Shown here: one piece after another, positions 42,774 through 54,783 of the stretch
Layout of the letters: each line of letters starts with the position of its first letter
Position numbering within the stretch: the stretch's first letter is position 1
From: Pelomyxa schiedti
Taxonomy: Eukaryota > Evosea > Pelobiontida > Pelomyxidae
Assembly: GCA_020536535.1 (NCBI GenBank)
Contig: JAHLWZ010000878.1
Location: forward strand, 1 to 62,481
Direction of reading: 5' to 3'
DNA length: 62,481 nucleotides
Made by a program: the position numbers and the translations under genes
The notes under the pieces: generated by a model
Database searches by the model: none
The model's input: only the letters and a program-made list of their open reading frames with translations
Told to the model about the DNA's origin: nothing

Positions 42774-45258
42774 ATGAGCTGTTCCCTTTGCGAAAAGGTG
42801 TTACAAAGAACTATTCGACAAGTACTTGGGTTTTTTAACCTCTCATAAGTATGGCAACTTGAGCCTTCATGTTGCCGCCGGCCTCAATGAACACCTTGAT
42901 TGTGTTGCTAAGTTATTGGCTGGCGGTGGGAATACCGCCGGAAATTCCGTGAACTCTCCTGCTCAACAACCTTTGTGGGTGCGTGACCAGGTACAATCTT
43001 TGTTTTACAAATCGAACTCCTTTTCTATTGGCACTTTTCCTGAGGTTAACGTTTTCTTCCCTTTATTAATCTGGCCTGTCTCTTTGGTGTATCTTGATGA
43101 AGGACAATCAACTTGTAACAGTGTGTAGTACTTGAAGAGAAAATTGTTCTCTAACAATTTATAAGTTGGTTTGTGTTCTCAGTGATTTCATTCCCTTATT
43201 TTCTCACTTAAAAGTGGACTTGGTGCTCTTACAAAGGGTATATTCCTTTGGGGGGCGCATTCTTATTTGCCAACTAAATCTAAGTTGCACATAACAACCC
43301 CCAGTTGCTGAAGAAGTGAGTAAAGCTATGTTTACATGTTTTAGCTTATCTATCTAAAAAGGAGGTTGGAATGTCGATTCCCCTTGCATCAGACTCACGT
43401 AAATTATAAAGGTACCACTTCACTGTGCCGTCAGATTCAACAATCCCATTATTGCAAAGTTCCTTTTGGATTCAGGGTCCAAAATTGACAGCAAAGTACC
43501 TTAATTTGACACTGCACACTGGTATTTTTAATTCTAGTAACACCAGAGAAAAGATGGAAAGTCACCTTTGGATCTTGCTCGAGAATATGGAAAACCTGAG
43601 CTTGTTCATCTTTTGACCAGTTCAGGGGAACAGTCGGTTGAGCAGCACACACCACCTAAAGAAAATTGGACAATACCAGGTATTACCATGTTCCATCATT
43701 TGAAACTATATTATTCCAAAGAGTACTCCTTCGATATGAGTACATGGATTCTCCAATTAAGAGAGTCACTCAAAATATGCCTTCTGGCTTTTTCTACCAA
43801 GAAATCAGAGCAAGAAAATAAAGGACCCCAAACCCCAGGTATTGTCTCCTGCAGATGTTTTGTTTTTCTATTTGATTTTTGATGCCTTTAGCAGATGTTG
43901 TTGCCAGTATCATCAAGACTATAGGATCTTTCTCACGCGATAATATTCCAAGTCAACAAGTAGAAGTATGGCAAGGGGTTGTACTTGAAATGACATCAGC
44001 TTGGGATTCTGCCCGCAACATCGAAAAACAATGCTTGGAGGAGGAGGCATCTGCTACTGTGAAAGAGAAGGAAGCTCTTGAGTGCAGTAATATTGCCGAG
44101 AGAAAAGTGGAGGATCTCAGGAAACAACTTGAAGAAGCTGAAAGGCAACTCACTCAAGCACGTGAAACACTACAATCTGCAGGGTTGATTGCCACCACTT
44201 CTCATGCAAAAGCAGTTTCAGCTGCATCTATTGCCCGTTCTCTTGAGCAGGGTCTTGAATCTGCCAAAGATAATTTGCACAAGCCTTCCATTCAGATGGA
44301 TTCTCTTAATAGCCGCATATCTAAGAAATCTGTCCAAGGAATGTCAGTGCCTGACATCGGGACTCTTTTAATGGAGTCTGGATTTGGGAAAAGTATTTCA
44401 GAGTGCTTCGCCCGTATGCAGATAGATGGAGACGAACTCGAGCTACTCCTTTCTACCGGAAATATTGAGCAGACTGGGTGGCTAAATCAATCCAGACCCA
44501 CCTTAATGCCCGGAATATCACTCCCTGAAGGGGACCCACCTCTCACTGAACTCTCCTTGTTTCTGGATGCCAAAAAGCTCCTTCACATGCATAAAACAGT
44601 GCACCAACACGGGAAGCTTCCTAAGGTGTTTGTCCTGAAAGAGCCCCCAACCCCGGAACACCAAGAAACACCTGAAACACCGGAACCCAACCCGGCACCA
44701 ACATCTACCGTAACCGCAATAATCACAACAACAGCAACCACAGTCACCAGCGAGGAACCTCCACATTCACATCTACACAGCAGGAATTACTGCATAGATA
44801 GCTGGAGACCGAGGCAAGTGGAGCACTGGCTAGTATCACAGGGCATTGAGGAACAGACGGCACACGCGGCTACATGGAGAGGCATGATTCCCGGCTGGGC
44901 ATTCATCCACGTTACTGCTGCTGACTTGCTGCGATTTGGTGTGCCTAGAGCCCAGGATAGGAAAGTTCTGCGTGAGAAAATTGCCTTATTGAGCGACTTA
45001 TTCTGGAACTCCGGCCCTCAGCCTACAACACCCGCAATTTCGGCTTCGACTACTACAACAATCACCACTACAGCAGAATCGGATCCACTAGTTGATTCTG
45101 AACTAGAAAGACCGAAGGAAGAGGCACAGCGGCAAGTGGAATCATGGGAGCTACAGAGACAAAAGCAACCGCCTCCCATGAGCCAAGTTGACCTGCTAAT
45201 ATCCATCGTGGGGTCACCCATTGGCCCACCCCCGGATCTCACCATGACACTAAGTTAA
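42774..45258 (+). CDS. Ankyrin-like, coiled-coil protein with two SAM domains
   Basis: A short first exon (MSCSLCEK) is joined across a 66-nt intron to an ankyrin-like unit, YGNLSLHVAAGLNEHLDCV. A further ankyrin piece, DLAREYGKPELVHLLTSSGE, occurs near 43,570-43,630. The large last exon (from about 43,890) starts with a helix, followed by a coiled coil at about 44,000-44,290 (VEDLRKQLEEAERQLTQARE). SAM domain 1 lies at about 44,341-44,490 (MSVPDIGTLLMESGFGKSIS, then IDGDELELLL). After a Pro/Thr-rich linker, SAM domain 2 lies at about 44,800-45,000 (WRPRQVEHWLVSQGIEE; LLRFGVPRAQDRKVLREKI). SAM domains bind each other or RNA; the combination suggests a scaffold. I recognise no exact orthologue. 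The middle exons between 43,000 and 43,870 are uncertain. Confidence 0.7.
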
Positions 45259-45596
45259 ATTTTCAAATATCTTAAAGATTTACTATAGGAGTTGAGTTCA
45301 GTCGTTCTCTCATAGTAAAAGCTAATAGCCATGCAAAATGATTGGGTATTATTTTATGAACAAGACACTACCCTCAGGTTCTGGGGCCTAATCACCACTT
45401 TTTTGTTTCTTCCCTTTCGACTTTTGGGGAGACAGAAAAACAAAGAGGAACCAGATCTCGTTGAACACGATCACTGCGAAACTTGGCACTGTACTGTACC
45501 ACCAACAACAGCCCATTCATAATCGTGCAGTGTTAGGTGGTCGTAACGGCAGTCAAAACTACGTGCGGTTCCGGATCTTGATCAGTTACGCATTGC
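45259..45596. other. Intergenic, nothing recognised
   Basis: About 340 nt with a short open frame (45331-45522) that has no recognisable similarity and is likely 3' UTR of the SAM gene. It should also contain the promoter of the GNPTAB-like gene. Confidence 0.45.
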
Positions 45597-48500
45597 ATGG
45601 GAATTAACAAGTGGGTGCAAGAACGATGCTACACGGTACTTTCTCGCCGTTGGGGAATGGGTGCTTGCGTCGCGGTTGCAGTGGCAGCCCTCAATTTGGC
45701 GCTCCTGGCTCTGTCTTTGCCTTTCCTTCTTTCCCACAGAGGTTTTTTACCTGCACTTTTGCATTTTGGTCAACGCATGTTTATTTGGAAGGTGGCAAGG
45801 TTGATAGCTTCTATCCTGCTTTTCCTTGTGGTGCACCAGTGGATATTGTGTATACGTGGGTGAATGGATCTGATCCTCTACACATTCAATGTAACGTCTT
45901 CGTTTTTATGCCAATTACTTACTCTTTGTATTTTCTTTTATTCTTAAAACAAAAAAGTGCTACAGGAGTACAAGCAAAGAGCTATTATCGCAAAGAGTAA
46001 CCTGTCTGCTATAAATGCTTCTCAGGGCTTACCTTCTGATGTTGCGGGACAGAGTAGATTTGTAGGTTTGTGGGTACCCTCTTCCGTATGTCACTAATCA
46101 ATTGCAGACAATGAAGAGTTGAGATATTCTCTAAGGAGCGTTGAAAAATTCGCACCGTGGGTAAATCATATTTACCTTGTCACAAATGGACAAATTCCTT
46201 ATTGGCTAGATCTTAATAACCCAAAGCTTTCACTTGTGACACATGAAGAGGTGAAATTCCCCACCTTTATTAATGGCCTGACAACACTCCTTTCAATGGT
46301 TCTCAGATTTTCTTGAACCAATCACATTTACCTACATTTAGCTCTCCTGCAATTGAAGCGCACCTTCACAGGTCTTAGGAATGAATATGGGTAGAAGTTT
46401 AATATTATTGAATTAGAATTCCTCATTTGGCACCCGATTTTATTTACTTAAATGACGATGTTATGTTTGGTGCTCCCATATGGCCTTCCACTTTTACTAG
46501 TGAAGCTGACGGGCAAAGGGTTTGACAAACTTGAAAATGACTTGTAATGAAAGTTTTCAGGTGTTCCTAGCTTGGCCTGTGCCCCCTTGCGCAGAGGGCT
46601 GCTCTGCAACCTGGCTTGGTGATGGATATTGCGATCGTTCATGGTTTGTCTCCTACATAAGTTTCACTCTGAAATTTATGTCAACAGCAACGTCAGTGCC
46701 TGTGAATATGATGGAGGGGACTGCCTAAATACGACGCAGACTGTTCCTTCATGGTGGGCAACCAACACTAAAACGGATGACCGTTATAGTAAATATTGTA
46801 CACGGTCTTGTCCCGACTCCTGGGTTGGTGATACATTTTGTGATAAAATGTGTAATGTTGCCGACTGCGGATTTGATGGAGGTGACTGTGGTACGAGACA
46901 ATCACTTTGTTTTATACCACATTACAAATACGCAAACTACAGGTGTGGATTCCATCTTTTCAACAATGATGGGCTGGAGTGCAAGAAATTCACAGACATA
47001 CATAGTGCCGGATGAGACACTAGCTGTTTATTTTAATCTTTCGACTCCATCAGGCTCTGTAAATTTCTCTGTAACTGAGGGCAACCACAACAATCCCGTT
47101 CTTGTGAGGACAGCCGTTATAACTAAGAAATATGGTGTCATGGTTGTGCTATTTAACAAAAATCAGACTCGTGATAATGTAAGTCTATCCTCTTGGGTAC
47201 TATTTTAATTCAACTCACAAGATGAAGTAGAGTGACTCACATTCTCACCCACAGTAACTCCAGGTCACATTCAGCATAATTACTACTGCAGACACCCTTG
47301 GCTTCATAATTTCTGCTGCAACCCTATCAAGTAATAGAACGATGAAAAGTACGGAACTATTTTAAACGGGGGTGATTCTTAACACTGTTTTCCTGTAGAT
47401 CCTACTCAAACCTCAAACAACTCTGAATCTAGTATAAAACTTACAGAGCAGTCAGAAGTATTTTTATTCCTCTTTCTGCCCCTTATGTCCTCACATTGTC
47501 TCAAGGCTTCACCGAGGGCCTATTCTTCACGGCACCTTTTAGATGCATTTGGTGACTCTCTTATTGTAAGTCATTTCTCCTCTAAATTTTTGTTTGAAAA
47601 CAGTTTTTCATAGTATGTCAATTCATTGTATAACAAAGAGTTTGGTTACTCTGCCAGGAAAGTGCCTGCACACATGCCCCATATGATGAATGCCGACGTC
47701 ATTACAGAGATGCAGGCCAGGTAGTAAAGGGGCTTTCATAATATATCTCAATCACGTGAAGGTGGCCTGAACAGTGGGACCTAACTTCTTCCCACCGGTT
47801 TCGTGATTCACGTGATATGCAGTTTGCTTTCAGCTACTATTACTTCCTAATGAGCGAAGTCTCTGAATTTAACTTAACACGCTTGTGGGAAACCCTGGAT
47901 CTAGACCGTGATGGTGTACTTGGAAAGGGCGAATTTCGAAATATGGCAGTCAATTTACTGTCACCTCCGCTCCTGAAAAATGGTTTTACACCTTAAGGTA
48001 ATTCCACATTGACAAATAAAAAGGGGCAGACATCTTGTATCACAAAATAGCTAATTGTACCTATGATATCAACATCACGGAAGTGCCAGTATTTCAAAAT
48101 ATCACGTTAGAAACTCTGCAGACATGCAATAGGACAATTGACATGCTTGAGGATGCTTATTGGGGACTAAAGTACAAGTAAGTGAACTTCGCATTATTTC
48201 CGGTCTTGAAATTTTTCCCAGATTTCGACTGAGCAACCTTGACGATGTAGCATTCATTATGGTGAACACAAATGATACAAGTCTACAAAAAAGACTCGAT
48301 TCCATCCGAGAGAAGAGCAATAAATTTGTAAGAAGACTTGAAAGTGGATGTGGGATTCTAATGACTTTAGATTTGCTTGAACGACAATATGAATCACTCG
48401 CACCCGGCCGCACAACACACCATCCAGGTTCTGCAGAACTTTTATCAATCACTGTTTCCGCTTCCATCACAGTATGAGCTTCCACCAGGTCGAAGAAATA

Positions 48501-48739
48501 GATTCCTTCACATGGATGAACTCCGGAGGGCGTGAGTATTCCATTCCCTTCAGTGAATGCATACCCAACTCATACACAGGCAAAAGATAGTCGCCGCCAA
48601 GAACCTGTACATAATAGTAGCATCCGGAATATTCATTTTCGTGATGCTCTCAGTAGCTTGCTGTTGCGTTTGCTCCTCTACAACCTCACCCTCGAAACGC
48701 AAAATGGCCAAGCGGATGAAAAATCTGCTGGAGCCCTAA
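45597..48739 (+). CDS. GNPTAB: GlcNAc-1-phosphotransferase alpha/beta-like (GNPTAB, Stealth family)
   Basis: All blocks of GNPTAB appear in order. An N-terminal cytosolic stub and transmembrane segment start [20 protein letters not shown]. Stealth CR1 is [14 protein letters not shown] (about 45,835-45,876). CR2 is [20 protein letters not shown] with [10 protein letters not shown] (about 46,118-46,210). CR3 is [15 protein letters not shown]. Two Lin-12/Notch repeats follow: [12 protein letters not shown] and [22 protein letters not shown]4 is near 47,650-47,870 ([15 protein letters not shown]) with an EF-hand-like loop [14 protein letters not shown]-terminal transmembrane helix is [19 protein letters not shown]. 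The enzyme puts GlcNAc-1-phosphate on mannose of lysosomal proteins in the Golgi, the first step of the mannose-6-phosphate tag. It is shorter than human GNPTAB, with no large spacer inserts. The 3' end is close to an AATAAA at about 48,779. Confidence 0.92.
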
Positions 48740-48815
48740 CACCCACTTGACACCCAACACCCATGCCATAACTTTTTCCAATAAATGTTTTCCTCTACTA
48801 CATGATCGAAACCTA

Positions 48816-49454
48816 ATGCGCCGAACTACGAACCGACAAGTAACATCTTTTTTTTTGTACCTAAGGTTTCCAAAAAACGAGCATCTTACCCTTCAGGTAA
48901 GGTGGAAGAGCAGCTTCGGGGCCGTAATATTCCGGGCCCCCAGGGCCTCGTCATCTTCTACAACAGTGCAAGCGGATGGACCGGAGTTCTTGCTTATACG
49001 GCACAGGAACGGGGGCCATTGGGATGCACCCAAGGGGGGACCAGAGGCCGCCGACGGTGGAGACCCACGTCGCACGGCAATGAGGGAGATTGAGGAGGAG
49101 ACGGGCCTGGCCAATGTAACTTTGGTTGATGGATTCGAGTACACCAGTGAATACCAGCTCACTCCTGGCACTATGAAGAGGGTACGTCCCCACAATGTTC
49201 ATGGTGGGGATGCATTAACACTGTCATAATATCCCTATCAACTCAGCCAACTAAAAGAAAACAATAAGGTTGTGTACTTCTTGGGCAAAAGCGTTGGAAC
49301 TGAGTCAGTCGCGATACAAGAGTCTGAAGTTATGGATTGGAAGTGGTGCACTGCGCCAGAAGCCATTCATCTCGCTACGCATGACAATTCCAAAGAACTG
49401 TTGAAAGCTGCAACGGCATTCATTCTGGAACACAATGAACTGCTCGACCATTGA
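48816..49454 (+). CDS. Nudix hydrolase, Ap4A-hydrolase (NUDT2)-like
   Basis: The first exon encodes SFGAVIFR, EFLLIRHRNGGHWDAPKG, then the Nudix core REIEEETGL. The last exon has VVYFLGKSVG, VMDWKWCTAPEAIHLATH and a helix ending in FILEHNELLDH. Together with the NGGHWDAPKG entry this is the asymmetric Ap4A hydrolase pattern, which splits diadenosine tetraphosphate into AMP and ATP. The metal-binding REUxEExGU half of the Nudix box is perfect, but the first half has two extra residues and the consensus Glu at its end is not in register (GGPEAADGGDPRR). ATG 48816 gives a front (MRRTTNRQ) not conserved in the family, so the first exon border is uncertain. It starts 76 nt after the GNPTAB stop. 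Confidence 0.83.
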
Positions 49455-49921
49455 GTCAGAGATTTGTCTGACAATATAGTTTGAATTCATTTTGGTTTGT
49501 CTCGGCTATTTTGTGATCATACAATTTCACTGGAGGGTTCTCACAGACACCAGCAGAGAATATACTAGGGGTGGTACGAATCACTGCAAAGTGGGTTTAT
49601 CTTTGTTTGAGTAAGATAGAAGCACACTTCTATTTTTAGTTTTGTCGACGTCCCCGCCATTTCTCATACAATTCCCAGGCACGCAGGGCGACGACGATCT
49701 CGCAAGTTGTGTGGCCGCCCCTAGTGGAGTGGCTCAGGGGAAAGGGCCCAACACCACCGAAGGCCTTCGACGTGTTCTAAGAAAAAACGGTTTGGGTTGT
49801 TCCAAAAAGAATCTTCACAATAAAGATCCGTACCCGGAGTGCTCAGGAATGGGGCATGTTTGTGCGGTGTATGTTTTCACACGTTACAATGAAAGTTGTT
49901 GAAAAAGATTTTTTTTTCCCC
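49455..49921. other. Convergent intergenic region with a coding-like fragment
   Basis: Between the Ap4A-hydrolase and CorA-like genes. A GC-richer open piece at about 49642-49902 (plus) has no ATG start but is preceded by an acceptor-like TTTTTAG; it includes AAPSGVAQGKGPNTTEGLRR. It matches nothing I know. It could be a short unidentified exon or untranslated sequence. Confidence 0.3.
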
Positions 49922-52048
49922 CTATCTGAATAGAGGCTCTGCAGACCTGACACCTATAAATACAAGAACACCCAAAATGACCATCACAACAAAGAAGAGG
50001 GGATATGCCCAAGGCCAGTTGTCGAATCCAACCATTGTTGAATACTCTGACATTCCACCCATGCCGGCAAAGAACGTTGGTATGGCTATTGAAATCGCCA
50101 GAGTGTTCATCACCTTCACAACTACGTTCAAGTTGTTTCCAATAATTGAAGTCCTCGCCGCAATCAGACCGTTGATGATGTGAGAGTATATCTCCGCCAT
50201 TTTGTAACACTGTTCATTTTCAATGAGCATGTTGTCCAGCATTGCAATGTTACTTGGAGAGAATTCTAGCTTGGTTCGGAGGTCACTCTCGAGCATGTGG
50301 TGCAGAACCCTCGCACTGGTTCCAAGTGCATTCAAATAAAACACCATACTTTTCTCAAGTCCAAACAGTTGCATAAGCCGGTTATTGTCAGTAAACCGCT
50401 CAATCTCCACTTCCAGTTGCTCACTGCACTGGTTCATGAGATGCAAGTGGTCCTCAAATGAGTACGTGGATTTGTAAATGAGCCGAAGCATGACATCCAC
50501 GAGAGTATCTACATCGGAGAATAGTCGTCCCTCAAAAAGTGGCTGAATTTCATGCATTATAATAACCAAGCGCTCTGGGAAAAGAAATAGCCCCGCAGAT
50601 TCTACCTATAGTGAGCAAATAAGATCAATTTTCGGAACTGAAGATTTTCACTCACACCTTGAAGAAGAAGCTTCCTTGGTCTCTTTGCAGCTGGGGTACC
50701 TTCATGACAATGCCGGTGTGGTTTGTTTTGGATTCAATCCTTGCAAGCTCGTTTGGATCAAGGCAAGAGCTCACTGTGTGTGGGTCAATTCCTAGTTCAC
50801 CCACAAGATAGTGCTGCATTGTGTTATCCGGATTCACAAAATACATAATGGAAGCCTCCTGCTCATAATGGGTGGGTTCCACCCGCCCTCCTGAGATCTT
50901 GAAATAAAGCTTTGTAGGGGGAGCATCTGCCATGATTTTATCATATGCAGCGCTTACACACGCCGCTCCTTCTCGACGCAGCCGGATTAGAACGTACATG
51001 CTGAGTATAAAATATCCAATGAAGAACGGGTAAGTTGCTGGCATCACAGAGTCAACCCACACTTCCAGTGATCTTCCATATTCCGTCCCATACCAAAAAC
51101 CAGAGCTGAAGCCAACTACGCCTGCAATGCTTGATATGACCGCAAGAATAAATGTTGATACTTTTTTAATTTGGTCAGATGAAAGCATTTGGAGGGAATG
51201 GTTACCTATAATAAATCTGTTGATCTTTGGACCAAATTTTCTGACAAAATATAAGACTATGGCACAGACAGTTGGCGTTGTGAATGTTATGATAATATTT
51301 GCAAAACAAAAAGACATCCCAGAAATCTACAAAAAAATTTTGTCATTTTTATACCTCTTGCAAAATTATTGTATGTATTGCTGGTTTCGGTAAAAAAAAA
51401 AAAAACCATAACAAAAGGCTACTATATTCTGTACGAACAACAAAGCGATGCACCAATTGCCATAACGCTAATTTGTTAATACTAATAACCGGGCACTTTA
51501 AAAAAATACAGAAAGAAAGGGTCTAAAGAATAGATGCCAAAAAAAAGAAGAGGGGTGCGGCGGCGGTGGCGTCTCGTTGATACCATACAGGCCACGTTCA
51601 TCGTACACGCGGCAGTGAGCACCGTCATGTTGTTCTTGGTCGGCACGGCCCGCCACCTCGCCGCCAGCCCCGCCTTCCTCGCCATCCTGCGCGCCCGCGA
51701 CCGCGACGTCGGCGGCTTCACGGTCTCCCCGGGCCTGATGGTGGGCGCGGGCCCGTGCAGCGCCGAGGTCGCCGAGCGCAGCTCCACCACGTCGGGGTCG
51801 CCCCCGGGGCCGCCGTAGTCGCCGCTGGCCCCCCCGCCCATCTCCCCCGCCCCGCCTCCTGGCGTCCCGCCCGAGTCGTCGTCCCCTGGCAGCGAGGCGA
51901 AGGACGCGGTCAGGAACGACGCCGCGTCGTCCGTGGACGAGGAGGTGTCGTTGATGCTGCCGTACGACGCTACGGAGGACGTGCTGAGGCCTGCTGGCCC
52001 CGATCCCATAACTCGCGACCACCACTCTGTGATGCCGCCCCCGGACAT
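49922..52048 (-). CDS. CorA-like magnesium/cation channel with extra N-terminal membrane helices
   Basis: Three exons. Exon 1 (52048 to about 51,585) codes a Gly/Ser-rich disordered N-terminus and part of a helix. It splices over about 260 nt to exon 2, and the join NVACM-ISGMSFCFANIIITF makes one continuous transmembrane segment. Exon 2 has two more membrane helices (FILAVISSIAGVVGFSSGF; YPFFIGYFILSMYVLI) and the front of the CorA cytosolic domain (HYLVGELGIDPHTVSS, LARIESKTNHTGIV). Exon 3 has the long helix (RLIYKSTYSFEDHLHLMNQC) and the pore end TLAISIAIPTFFAGMGGMSE, then WPWAYPLFFVVMVILG. CorA forms pentameric Mg channels with two C-terminal helices. Here the usual GMN filter is replaced by GMG, and there are N-terminal helices that CorA lacks. 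Confidence 0.8.
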
Positions 52049-52577
52049 TTCGTGTTGTTTCAAACGTTGTTGGAAGAAAATCTTTGATTTGGTTTTTTTT
52101 ACTCTTTTTCGTTTGTTGGTTTGAAGAAACTGAGATTTTTGATGATGGGGTAAATCCCTGGCAGTACAGGAGATGTGGTTTGGAAGGCACCTAATGGAAA
52201 CTCTGAGGTCGAAAAGCAGATATTTTGGGGGAAAAAAAGGAAGAAAGAAAGGATCACATCTTCATTTAACTTGAATCGCAATGAGGATGCGTTCCACACC
52301 AGAATTTTGATATGGCATTGTTGAGTTTGCCATTTTGAATATTCTGGTTGTGCCTCATGCCGTTCTTGTTGAAAGAAGGCATGAGGAACTTCTTTCTTGC
52401 ACTTTTTAAGCCCACCTAAAGTACATTCTCCAGTTAAGTTATACCCTAATAGAGTCAAAACTCTTGGCAGTGGTCATATCTGCCGTCTCTGTTCCGGAAC
52501 ATCCCATACTTCTTCCTGGCTGTGGCTCCAGACCTGGAGTGAGGGGCTGAACATCTGTGGTTTACAGTCATTTGAAG
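52049..52577. other. Intergenic between cyclin 3' end and CorA 5' end
   Basis: About 530 nt. A minus-strand open frame (52458-52099) and a plus-strand one (52397-52594) exist but neither shows a recognisable motif. It includes a strong pyrimidine tract on the minus strand around 52,230-52,260. Probably cyclin 3' UTR plus the CorA promoter. Confidence 0.4.
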
Positions 52578-54783
52578 TCAAAGTGGAGTGGTGAAGTTCC
52601 ACCTTTCAGCAACAGCACGAAGCTCTCTGGCAACGGGAATAATATCTGGCTCAGTCAGGCCAGTATAGAACTGCAACGTATCATTCTGGTCCAAGGTTAA
52701 TACAAGGTTACAATAGTAAAAAAAAAGTTACCCAAGTAGGGTTATGGAAATGCTTCCTTGTCAAATAAACTGCGGCCGCCGCCACCTGAGAGGGGGTATA
52801 TGCCAACATTCGGTATTCCAAGAGACTCAATTCCACAAGGAATTTAGAATAAGTGTGTTGTACATCATCTGAATAATTTGCTTTGCTAAACCGGCGAAGG
52901 AACAGCAAAGGAGAAGGAGTCGAAATAGAATAATGGAGTGTGTTAAGGACTTGGAGTTCCATCTAAGATTCTTAAGTCACAGTCACTAAACAACAACACT
53001 TACAGCTCTGACTCTCTCTCTAGTGTAGAGATTATCCGATACTACTATGAGATCCTGAATCGGCACGGCATATATTTCCTCGAACTTTGAAGCAATGAGA
53101 AGGGCAGTCATCCCAAGAAGTTGTAAGTCCTCCCTATGCATGTATGTAAGAAGAAGAGAACCAGTGGTCGGGTCGAACAACTTGGTACATAAGCAAAGAG
53201 ACAGATACTTATCAACTATGTAGATGGTCAAGAACAGTGTATCATTGGTAAGTTTGAACTTGAAAATGACCGCGCACTACGGAAAGTATTACACTCATGG
53301 TAGGAAAAAATTGGCTGATACAAGCCACTCAACAAGCACTTCTCGAATGCCTTCAGTGACTACTCCCCCATGGTGATCCATATAAGTAGGGTCAACCAAA
53401 TCTACCACCTGTTGGAAGAAAAGGTAAACTTCAACCGAAAAATTTTCTAAGTTTCTAACCTGCTTCTTCATGGCATAGTCCATGCATTGACCCACGTACT
53501 CACACACAAAGCTTGGATCCGCGTAGTCAGGTTCATCTATGTTGTCAACGAAGTGAAGATTCGTAGTCGAGCGTACTGTGCGGATTCTTTCCAAGGAAAA
53601 TGACAGGCATAATGTACCAACAAAGTGCGGCCCAGAACCAGAAATGTAACCTGGAGTTGCAGATGTTGGGCAGCTTACAAATCTTCTAGGATTCGGGGAG
53701 CTGTAGGTATGAACTGCAGGTTGAAGAGTTGTAGATTTAGTATGCTGGAAGGGTTGGACTGGCTGCTGGTTTCTGGACGTATCTGGACAGGAAAGACCCT
53801 CCTGGTGGCAGACACTACTCACAGTGTGTTTACCAGTATGTCCTGTAGTCGTAGCTGAGCTTGAAGGAAGAGCCGGAATTCTGGTTCTCAGTGTACCTGT
53901 GTTTTGTAGACTAAAACCATGGCAAGAAGGAGCGGTGATAGACTCTACTACAAGTGAGCTTACTGGATGCGCCGCGGATTGCTTTGGAGCTCTCTGAATG
54001 TCAACACCCTGCTGTGGAACTGGTTGTATGCCCAGGTTCTGAAGTTTTATATGAGGAAAAGGAATTCAAAATTTCAAGGATAGGTACAGGTTTCTTCACA
54101 GAGCGACGCTTTTGACCAGTGTCTCCTTGTCCAAGCCTATCCTTCTCGCTTGTCTCACACTGTGCAGGATTCCCAGGCTTCTCAGGTTTCTCAGGTTCCT
54201 CGGACTCCACAAAAGTAACATCCTCTGGGGGTCTCTTAGAGCCAGCCAAGGCGTGGGCGGGCGAAGTAAAATCCCCTTCAACTTCACAAGTCGAAGCCGA
54301 AATAGCGCCAGAGGAAGGTACCTGCGTGTGCCTATGTCTGGATCCTGACCCATGAGGCTGTGGCTGAGGCTGTGGATGTGGTTGAGGCTGAGGCTGTGGC
54401 TGAGTACGAGGCTGGGCTTGAGTGATAGCCTGAGTCTGAGTAAGAGGGTGAACTGGAGCCTGCGTACTAGGTAGTTGACGGGGTTCGATGGGTCGGCCAT
54501 TCTCGTCGCGTCGATCCGACGACGACACAGGGGCACTGGACTTCTTAGTACCTTTGGGTTTGGCACTCGTGGCAGTGGCAGAGTTAGTAGCAGTAGACGT
54601 AGACGTAGACGACGACCCCGAATTGGTGATATCGCTAACCCCGAGAGTCGCCCGTAGTTCTCGTGCGGGAAGCTGCTTGTTGCCCTCGTCCTTGTCGTTG
54701 TTCTTGTCCTTGCCGCTGCGGTGCGAGAGGGCGTTTTCGTTTTCGGAGGCGCGATTTTCGGGAACGGTTCGGCTCGGCTGCAT
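52578..54783 (-). CDS. Mitotic B-type cyclin
   Basis: The N-terminal 240 residues are Ser/Pro/Gln-rich. A destruction-box-like RATLGVSDITN lies near residue 45 (consensus RxxL with later N, here two residues longer). Another exon holds the linker with PDYADPSFVCEYVGQCMDY. The cyclin box follows over several exons: VTEGIREVLVEWLV, then TIYIVDKYLSL, LQLLGMTALLIASKFEEIYA and DNLYTRERVRAV. The second fold has MELQVLNTLHYSISTPSPL, FLRRFSKANYSDDVQH and YTPSQVAAAAVYL, then FYTGLTEPDIIPVARELRAV. The DNxYT and LASKFEE motifs are typical of A/B cyclins, and the order fits cyclin B. It would activate CDK1 and be degraded by the APC/C at mitotic exit. Confidence 0.88.
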
